Source: Nitrosopumilus zosterae
Lineage (GTDB): Archaea > Thermoproteota > Nitrososphaeria > Nitrososphaerales > Nitrosopumilaceae
DNA length: 64,000 nucleotides
Assembly: GCF_025998175.1 (NCBI RefSeq)
Contig: NZ_AP026695.1
Location: 248,001 to 312,000, forward strand
Direction: 5' to 3'
The notes under the pieces are model-generated. The model was not told the DNA's origin, searched no databases, and saw nothing but the letters and a program-made list of their open reading frames with translations. This document shows positions 58,279 through 64,000 of the stretch, in pieces (within the stretch, counting starts at the first letter, position 1; each line of letters begins with the position of its first letter). Position numbers and translations under genes: made by a program.

Positions 58279-59386
58279 TAAAGAAAAAAATAAGATAAAA
58301 GATCGGAGTAAAAAAGCTGATGAAAAACAAAAGAATATCCTTGAGATGCTTAAAAGTCATGGTGCCAAAATATATGAAGATCTAGAAAACGGACAATTTC
58401 CAAAATTCTCCATTCCAAGTAGATCTGTGAGCAACATTGTTTATGATAAAAATCTGAGACAATATATTTTGGGAAATAATTCTGCAATTAGAAGTTCCAG
58501 AAATTCCTCTCAATTAAGATCTTTTACACAATTGATGTGGCTTGCATTCTTTGCAAATAGATTAACTCAAGAAAAAAAATCATCTACTTTGAGAGATGTT
58601 TATTATTCATCACAAGCATTTGCAATTGAATTTGAAGATCAATCAGAATCGGATAACATTATAGTAGATTTGGAAGCAGTCACCTCAAAACCTAGAGAAG
58701 ATTTTCACATATTCCCTGAAGAGAGAAGCTCCATTTTTGGTGATTTGAATATTGAGTATACAATTCCTGGATATGAAGGAAAAACCATGAACTTGTCAAA
58801 TCATCCTGATGGTTATTCTATTGGTCCAAGTTTGACAACTGCAGAATTAGTTGATACAAGTGCTGAAATTGTAATTGCTATTGAAAAAGGTGGTCTTTTT
58901 ACACGATTTGTTGAAGAACAAATTGATAAAAAATTCAAATCCATTATTATCAATACAGGCGGTCAGGCCCCTCGTTCAACTAGAACTTTACTAAAAAGAC
59001 TTCATGAAGAAATGGGCTTACCTGTAATTGTTCTTACAGATGGAGACGTGTATGGAGAACATATTGCTATGGTTATAAAATCTGGTTCTGCAAATGCAGC
59101 ACATCTAAGAGAGCTTACAGTTCCTGATGCAAAATGGGTGGGAGTATGGGCTACTGATATTGAAAAATATAAACTCCCTACGATTCCTATGACTGAATCT
59201 GACATAAAGCGATGTTATGATTTACAAAAAGATCCTAGATATGAAGATGGTATTTGGAAAAAAGAGCTTGATGTATTTTTAAGATTGAAAAGAAAGGCAG
59301 AATTAGAGGCTTTCTCAAAATACGGTCTTACAAATATTACTGAAAAATATCTTCCACAAAAATTAGAACTAGCAAAAAGTCTTTAA
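58253..59386 (+). CDS. top6A: DNA topoisomerase VI subunit A
   Basis: DNA-cleaving subunit, homologous to Spo11. The 377-residue protein has the WHD/CAP region with the catalytic tyrosine in LRDVYYSSQAF (Tyr117/118, the second expected to be active) and the toprim Glu and Asp motifs IAIEKGGLF and VLTDGDVYGEH. A Lys-rich N-terminal extension precedes the conserved part; the MKLK three codons downstream is an alternative start. Confidence 0.96.
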   Translation: MRKMKLKTNKEKNKIKDRSKKADEKQKNILEMLKSHGAKIYEDLENGQFPKFSIPSRSVSNIVYDKNLRQYILGNNSAIRSSRNSSQLRSFTQLMWLAFFANRLTQEKKSSTLRDVYYSSQAFAIEFEDQSESDNIIVDLEAVTSKPREDFHIFPEERSSIFGDLNIEYTIPGYEGKTMNLSNHPDGYSIGPSLTTAELVDTSAEIVIAIEKGGLFTRFVEEQIDKKFKSIIINTGGQAPRSTRTLLKRLHEEMGLPVIVLTDGDVYGEHIAMVIKSGSANAAHLRELTVPDAKWVGVWATDIEKYKLPTIPMTESDIKRCYDLQKDPRYEDGIWKKELDVFLRLKRKAELEAFSKYGLTNITEKYLPQKLELAKSL

Positions 59387-59869
59387 TTATTTTATTCTCA
59401 GTGTCAAGACACCGTTTCTATATTTGAAATCAAATATCTGCATCTCATTTGCACCTTCTATTGGAACCTCCTTTGAAAATCCTGCAGTTCCACGAATGTA
59501 TAAAATTCCATCAACTAATCTAACTGCAATTTTGTCTTCAGGTCCTGGGACTTCAGCTACAAAAACAAATTCTCCTTCACCTTTGATCAAATCGTAAACC
59601 CAATTCTTTGTTTCTTGTTCTCTTGCTTGAGTGTATAGTGGTTTTTGATCTTTTGTCATTTTCTTTAAAACTCTGACCCAATAAAACATAGTTAAAGCTG
59701 CTGCACCAATTAAAATAAAACTCACAAACCCTGAATCAGCTCTTTGTGTCATGATATAGATTATTCCTAAAAACAGAATTACGATAATTGGTATTACAAA
59801 ATTTAATGACTGCTCATTTGAATATGCTCCCTTATAACTTGCCAAACAGTAAAAATTTGGGTTTACCAA
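59387..59869 (-). CDS. Membrane-anchored Hsp20/CS-like domain protein
   Basis: The 160-residue protein has two membrane helices (about 23-40 and 47-66), then a beta-rich domain resembling the alpha-crystallin/CS fold (EFVFVAEVPGPEDKIAVRLV, LYIRGTAGFSKEVP). It ends RNGVLTLRIK, close to the typical GVLTIxIPK of Hsp20. It is convergent with top6A with no gap. Probably a membrane-tethered chaperone-like protein. Confidence 0.75.
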   Translation of the reverse strand: MVNPNFYCLASYKGAYSNEQSLNFVIPIIVILFLGIIYIMTQRADSGFVSFILIGAAALTMFYWVRVLKKMTKDQKPLYTQAREQETKNWVYDLIKGEGEFVFVAEVPGPEDKIAVRLVDGILYIRGTAGFSKEVPIEGANEMQIFDFKYRNGVLTLRIK

Positions 59870-59934
59870 ATATAAAGTATCTTTGGTATTGAGACAACCA
59901 TGTCTTTTATTTGTACTTTAATTGTATTATACTC

Positions 59935-60063
59935 ATGGAAATACATCCTGACGAAATTGTTAAGTCAAAAAATAATGCCTCAGAATTATTCTGTCCTTCT
60001 ATGAGATCAGAAGATCCCATCTATAGTTCAAATTGTAAAGAAAGTGATTTTTTGATCTTTTAA
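59935..60063 (+). CDS. 42-residue hypothetical protein, possible
   Basis: The frame begins MEIHPDEIVKSKNNASELFC and ends CKESDFLIF, with two Cys. TATA-like TTTATTTG lies 26-30 nt upstream. No family, repeat or membrane segment. Support is weak. Confidence 0.35.
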   Translation: MEIHPDEIVKSKNNASELFCPSMRSEDPIYSSNCKESDFLIF

Positions 60064-60092
60064 TAACTAGTTTATTTTATTATAATAACAAC

Positions 60093-61118
60093 ATGAAAAC
60101 ATCATTCCTAGCAATTTTTGTAGTTGCTGTTTTGTTGACAGGAACCATTGCAGGCCCTATTGGGTTAATTCAATCTGCAGATGCTCTAAAAAGTAAAGGA
60201 AATTCTGCAAGTGCAATTAACTCCAAAAAAGTTTGTGGAGATAGACTTTGTTCTGAACCTCCAAAAAATGAGGTAAAATCTTCTGATAAAACAAAAGAAG
60301 AAATAAAATCTGAAAAGAAAACAGAATCTGCTACAAAAGCACAAGAAGCTCCAAAAAAGGACGCAAAATCTGAGACAATGGAAAAAGCCCAAGAAATAGC
60401 TACATTGAAAGTTCCCAAGACTGTTACTGGTGTGATTACTTCAGTACAAGATCCTGGACAAGGACATGAAAATCATCAACTTGCTATACTTTTGCCACCT
60501 AGTGACAAAGTATATCGTGGATATGTCTCTTTTACTGCGACTGAAAATGTTCAACTAGTTGCGTTACACGGTCCACTAAAAGCAGGTATGGATAAAGGAC
60601 AAGCAATTTGGACAACTGATGGTAAAACAAAATTTGGTCTAACATTTGTAGATAAAGAAAGCTCTACTGGTGTTTGGCAATTTACGGGAAATGCAGTAGC
60701 ACTTCATACAAAAAATACTGAACCATTCACTGTGAGTTATTCAATAACTTACACAGAACAAATTGTAGATGGTCAAAAAGTATTCAGAAGCACTATGACC
60801 TCAGTACAAGATCCTGGAATCGGACATGAAAATCATCAGCTTGCGTTATTGTTGGCCCCAAGAGACAAAGCCTATTCAGGATATTTGACATATGATGCAT
60901 CTGAACCTGTTCAGATTGTGACCTTGATAGGACCGTTATCTCAAGGAGAACTTAGAGGATTGCCCTCATGGACTCCTGATGGTGAAACATTCTTTGCATT
61001 GTCGATTGTTCCTACAAAAGCTTCAGGCTCAGTACAGTTTTCGGGAAATGCAATAGCACTTCATACAACAAATACTGAACCATTCACTGTAAGCTACTCT
61101 CTGGTGCTTACAAAGTAA
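60093..61118 (+). CDS. Secreted protein with two tandem HENHQL domains
   Basis: The 341-residue exported protein has a signal peptide (about 1-31). A Lys/Glu/Ser linker (35-105) precedes two copies of a domain of about 115 residues. Each starts TSVQDPGxGHENHQLA and ends with FxGNAxALHTxNTEPFTVSYS. The duplicated beta-rich modules differ at many positions, so the duplication is old. Two Cys in the linker (KVCGDRLCSEP) may pair. Likely cell-surface; ligand unknown. Confidence 0.75.
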   Translation: MKTSFLAIFVVAVLLTGTIAGPIGLIQSADALKSKGNSASAINSKKVCGDRLCSEPPKNEVKSSDKTKEEIKSEKKTESATKAQEAPKKDAKSETMEKAQEIATLKVPKTVTGVITSVQDPGQGHENHQLAILLPPSDKVYRGYVSFTATENVQLVALHGPLKAGMDKGQAIWTTDGKTKFGLTFVDKESSTGVWQFTGNAVALHTKNTEPFTVSYSITYTEQIVDGQKVFRSTMTSVQDPGIGHENHQLALLLAPRDKAYSGYLTYDASEPVQIVTLIGPLSQGELRGLPSWTPDGETFFALSIVPTKASGSVQFSGNAIALHTTNTEPFTVSYSLVLTK

Positions 61119-61150
61119 TTTTTTTTATATGAGTAAAAATTATTACAAAT

Positions 61151-62443
61151 ATGAATTTTCTTACAATTTCACTAATGGCTATCTTGGTAACTGGTGTTAT
61201 TGCCCCTTCATTACAGTATTCTAATGCTGATGTATTGCCACCCAACCATCAAGTGGATATCGGAATTTCAACAGAAGATGTTGTATGTGATAGTGGTTTG
61301 TATAAAGTCATACGTGCTGCAAATAGTTCCATAGCATGCGTTAAAGCAAAAAATGTCTTAAAACTCATTGCTAATGGATGGGCAACTACTGTTGACAAGG
61401 AACCTATTGATGAAGAGGTACTTAACACAATAATTAATAGAAAAAGTATTGATCTTGCCCAAATCAACATTCTTGAAACTGTTGCACTAAAGACACAAAC
61501 TGGTACTGCCGCTTCTGGAAAATCAGTATCTAACTATGACGTTATTTTTGAGATCTGTGCTTATACTCCCATTTATGCTCCTGATGTCAATGTTGCTTCT
61601 GACAGTGAAACCAAACACTATGAATTAGCAAATTTGATTGATGCTGATTCATGTGTGATTAGTGTAACAAAAATAAAAGCAACTGATCCAACTTCTATCA
61701 AAATTATTTTGCTAAACAAAGGAGATATCTCTGAAAAAGTTGTAATGCTTCAAAATGAACTTGATTCATTAAAAGAACAATTGACAACTATTAGATCATC
61801 ACTCAAAGTCACTGATCCTGATTCACAAAAACAAGGAGTCAAAATCGCTGAACTCCGAAAACAAATTAATGATAAACGTGAACAGCTTCACAGAACCTTA
61901 TTTGCTATTCATTTACCTTCCACGGCAAAAGATAAAATTGGTGAAATGACATTCTCAGGAAACGTTATTGAAGGAAATTCTGCAAGTGTGTTGTCTGTTT
62001 TAAATGCAACACAGACCCCTGGTCTTTATGATGCTATATTTGAGGTATGTGCAGGATCAACTACAATAAAACTTCCAGTAATCAAAGTAACTTCTGATAA
62101 ACAATCTCAAACCATAAAGATGGGTGATAAGATATCTGCAAACTCTTGCCAAATGACTTCTGTAAAAATAGAGGCAAATGACAAATCTACAATATCTGTA
62201 ACTCCTGCTGGAAATGCTGATTCATCAAACAAAGCATCTGACTTGGAAGTACGAATTAATAGTTTACAAGCATCAATGATACAAGAAAAACAAACTCTAA
62301 AATCATTAATTCATAATCCTGATAGGCCTGAAAACTTTGTAGAACTAGTTGATACACATGTAATCAAAATTATAGAGTTGAGAAATCAACTAATTCTTGC
62401 AAAGGCAGAATTTAGCAAGATTATGTATCAAACCTATAACTAG
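61151..62443 (+). CDS. Secreted protein with repeated domain and coiled coil
   Basis: The 430-residue exported protein has a signal peptide (about 1-27), then a short Cys-containing motif (DVVCDSGLYKVIRAANSSIA) that recurs in exported thaumarchaeal proteins. Two beta-rich domains with YDVIFEICAYTP and YDAIFEVCAGST each precede a coiled coil (VVMLQNELDSLKEQLTTIRS; LEVRINSLQASMIQEKQTLK). So one module of beta domain plus coil is duplicated. It follows the previous secreted gene by 32 nt. Confidence 0.72.
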   Translation: MNFLTISLMAILVTGVIAPSLQYSNADVLPPNHQVDIGISTEDVVCDSGLYKVIRAANSSIACVKAKNVLKLIANGWATTVDKEPIDEEVLNTIINRKSIDLAQINILETVALKTQTGTAASGKSVSNYDVIFEICAYTPIYAPDVNVASDSETKHYELANLIDADSCVISVTKIKATDPTSIKIILLNKGDISEKVVMLQNELDSLKEQLTTIRSSLKVTDPDSQKQGVKIAELRKQINDKREQLHRTLFAIHLPSTAKDKIGEMTFSGNVIEGNSASVLSVLNATQTPGLYDAIFEVCAGSTTIKLPVIKVTSDKQSQTIKMGDKISANSCQMTSVKIEANDKSTISVTPAGNADSSNKASDLEVRINSLQASMIQEKQTLKSLIHNPDRPENFVELVDTHVIKIIELRNQLILAKAEFSKIMYQTYN

Positions 62444-62658
62444 TATCAATAAAATAATTCTTACGCTCTCTTATTACACTACTTGGTTTTTGTTTCAATC
62501 TTGTCGATGTTTTCTTTACTAGTAAAGCAGGCACGTTGGTGTTGCATTACATAATTTGAGATCCAACCAAAAATCAGATATTTTAACGTACTATGTATTT
62601 ATAATAATAAGATTAGATGCTGTTTTTTACTATTTTAGAGGCTCATTTCTATGTACAA

Positions 62659-62847
62659 TCAGTTGTTTTGTAAGATATGATCTGTATCAAATATACTGAT
62701 TGATTTTTTGATATTTCTACTAGTATTGATATACTGAAAATTCCTTTTCTCACATAATAGAAATATGATTGAAGCCTGAACGTCAATTTCACCAATAAAC
62801 TTTCCACAAACAGAACATTTTACCTGTTTCTTGTCATAAATATTCAT
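62659..62847 (-). CDS. Small protein with degenerate zinc ribbon
   Basis: The 62-residue protein starts with KCSVCGKFIGEIDVQASIIF, a half zinc ribbon, but the second cysteine pair is reduced to one (LLCEKRNF). The remaining Cys cannot complete a CxxC-CxxC site, so it may be decaying or bind metal as a dimer. The 215 nt upstream of its end (62444-62658) hold nothing I recognise. Confidence 0.45.
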   Translation of the reverse strand: MNIYDKKQVKCSVCGKFIGEIDVQASIIFLLCEKRNFQYINTSRNIKKSISIFDTDHILQNN

Positions 62848-62955
62848 TTAATCTAATATTGGACATATTTTTATTTATTTTATATTAAGCTCTACTCTTG
62901 AAATTATCATTTTTTATGAACATGATGTTATAATTATCTAAAACATAGATAGTAT

Positions 62956-63180
62956 ATGACCTATGAAGTTTTAGTGACTTGTAATGATGGAAAACGAAAT
63001 TATGCAATTCAAAGATTGAAAGAATTTCATGACATAAAGAATATACAGCAAAGAAAAAATCCGAACGAAGTTTTAGCACAAGTAAAATCTGATGATAAGA
63101 ACTATGTGATGGCAAATATAGTTCAAAGAATTCAAGACATAGATGGAATTTCTGGTACATCTGTTTTACCATTTGTCTAA
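62956..63180 (+). CDS. Stand-alone Lrp/AsnC-like ligand-binding domain
   Basis: A 74-residue protein with the beta-alpha-beta-beta-alpha-beta pattern of the RAM domain (YEVLVTCNDGKRNYAIQRLK, EVLAQVKSDDKNYVMANIVQ, IDGISGTSVLPFV). It lacks a DNA-binding domain. It is more diverged than the gene at 17069. Probably a sensor or oligomerisation partner. Confidence 0.65.
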   Translation: MTYEVLVTCNDGKRNYAIQRLKEFHDIKNIQQRKNPNEVLAQVKSDDKNYVMANIVQRIQDIDGISGTSVLPFV

Positions 63181-63284
63181 AACAAAATTATTTTTTATTT
63201 TGTAATTTTGCTAAATTTTATTGAGTTTGCATAAATTTTTTCTGATGTGTTTATTATTTAATTGTGTAAAATTGTTCATGATTA

Positions 63285-63602
63285 ATGGCAACAAAAAAAC
63301 GATCAGCTACTAGAAAAGCAAAAAGATCTGTAAGAAAAGCTGCAAAAACAACTAAAAGAACAGCAGCCAAAGCAAAGAAAACTGTTAGAAAAGCAAAAAA
63401 AACCGTAAGAAAAGCTACAAGAACAGTTAGCAAGGCAAAGAGGAGAGCACAACTAGTAGCAAATAAGAGAAAACGGGATCTTCAGAAAGCAAATACTAAA
63501 GTCAAAAGTATGAAGAAGGCCCTAAGAAATGCAGAAAAGACTGCTAGAAAACAAAAATCGACATATCAAAAGGCTCTGAAAAGAGCAACCCAAACCAAAT
63601 AA
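63285..63602 (+). CDS. Histone H1-like Lys/Arg/Ala-rich protein
   Basis: The 105-residue protein is almost entirely Lys, Arg, Ala and Thr (KKRSATRKAKRSVRKAAKTT; KTVRKAKKTVRKATRTVSKA), like the tail of histone H1 or bacterial H1-like proteins. The second half (KRKRDLQKANTKVKSMKKAL) is more helical. It presumably compacts DNA or binds RNA. It has no Cys, Trp or acidic region. Coexists with the core histone at 42621. Confidence 0.8.
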   Translation: MATKKRSATRKAKRSVRKAAKTTKRTAAKAKKTVRKAKKTVRKATRTVSKAKRRAQLVANKRKRDLQKANTKVKSMKKALRNAEKTARKQKSTYQKALKRATQTK

Positions 63603-63673
63603 TTTCTCTCTTTTTTATTTTTAATTACATTGAAACTCGACAATACTAAGAAATCCTATTTGAGCATAATTTT

Positions 63674-64000
63674 TTAGGAAATGTTGAATAGTTTTTTTGC
63701 ATTTTTAAACATAAAATTATCTCTGAACTCTTTTTTGATATTTAATTTAGCTACAAAATTAAGATATGAGTCCATTGAACTAATTGGCCAATCTGTTCCG
63801 TATAATAAATAACGTGGTTCTCCTGCATAGTTTATCAATTCTGCAACTTTCTCCTTCATCATCTTTTCAAAAAAATGATCAAAAGAACCTACTACCAGAC
63901 CTGAAACATCTGCATAGACATTTTTATTTTTGTAAATGACCTCTTGTGCATCTTGAATCCAAGGGTTTCCTAAATGACACATGACTATTTTTAGTTCAGG
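63674..64000 (-). CDS. Amidohydrolase (Amidohydro_2 family), partial
   Basis: The C-terminal 109 residues are present; the gene continues past the window edge, its first codons being PELKIVMCHLGNPW. MCHLGNPW (metal His) and YLLYGTDWPISS (catalytic Asp) fit metal-dependent hydrolases/decarboxylases of the amidohydrolase 2 group. The substrate cannot be inferred. Confidence 0.8.
   Translation of the reverse strand, partial: PELKIVMCHLGNPWIQDAQEVIYKNKNVYADVSGLVVGSFDHFFEKMMKEKVAELINYAGEPRYLLYGTDWPISSMDSYLNFVAKLNIKKEFRDNFMFKNAKKLFNIS

Noticed and set aside
62885-63172. Antisense frame opposite the stand-alone Lrp-like gene
   Set aside because: The plus-strand protein shows a clear RAM-domain pattern; the antisense frame shows no motif.

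Overview
This window is a piece of the chromosome of an ammonia-oxidising archaeon (Thaumarchaeota/Nitrososphaerota, most like the Nitrosopumilus/Nitrosarchaeum group). The diagnostic evidence is the ammonia monooxygenase locus at 1.9-4.6 kb (amoB, then divergent amoC-amoX-amoA, with the CuC ligand triad of AmoC and the copper-binding histidines of AmoB intact). It also carries a full archaeal information-processing set: Topo VI A and B, RIO1, a Dim2-like KH protein, aIF2-beta, uS11, eS17, an archaeal histone, RtcB and a Cgi121 (KEOPS) protein. The DNA is AT-rich, genes are densely packed on both strands, and many start codons lie about 26 nt from a TATA-like box, which implies leaderless transcripts. 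I saw no rRNA operon, insertion sequence, integrase or CRISPR array.

Layout. 0-8 kb: AMO locus with two small membrane proteins that are candidates for the recently described extra AMO subunits, an orphan D12-class adenine methyltransferase, tRNA-Thr, a two-intron tRNA-Leu, a membrane-anchored methionine-rich protein and a regulator with a degenerate B12-type domain. 8-18 kb: tRNAs, a thioredoxin-fold protein, a CoaD-type adenylyltransferase, TrpRS and PheRS alpha/beta, a probable double-hairpin H/ACA RNA, an EVE protein and a stand-alone Lrp ligand-binding domain. 18-32 kb: aconitase, a two-intron tRNA-Trp, PdxS/PdxT, repeat-bearing secreted proteins, ValRS, a QueD-like fusion, PCD, an Asn-synthase-like protein, PurB, and CBS and Usp stress proteins. 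32-48 kb: RtcB-PDCD5 operon, uS11, ThiL-GlmM, tRNA-Thr(CGT), an AIPR-family defence protein with a strong 3' hairpin, a blue copper protein, tRNA-Cys, histone, TatD, eS17, then a tRNA-modification island (MoaD-Cgi121 fusion, THUMP/TAN1, Sua5). 48-64 kb: PurA, PyrF, a Nudix protein, cis-prenyltransferase, a DUF373 protein, aIF2-beta, RIO1-KH-Top6B-Top6A, secreted duplicated-domain proteins, a second Lrp-like domain, an H1-like Lys/Arg/Ala-rich protein and a partial amidohydrolase running off the end.

How the parts fit. AMO oxidises ammonia and the cell uses small copper proteins in place of cytochromes; the cupredoxin and the Met-rich protein fit that copper economy. PurA and PurB make AMP from IMP, PdxS/T make PLP, and PyrF makes UMP. 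RtcB is the ligase expected to finish splicing of the intron-containing tRNAs found here. The most unusual things I see are tRNA-Leu(UAA) and tRNA-Trp(CCA), each with a non-canonical plus a canonical bulge-helix-bulge intron; the ubiquitin-like/KEOPS fusion; a shared GATC/TCGTA motif and an identical 24-nt 3' element at AMO genes; the double H/ACA RNA; and a palindromic TATA box apparently shared by trpS and pheS.
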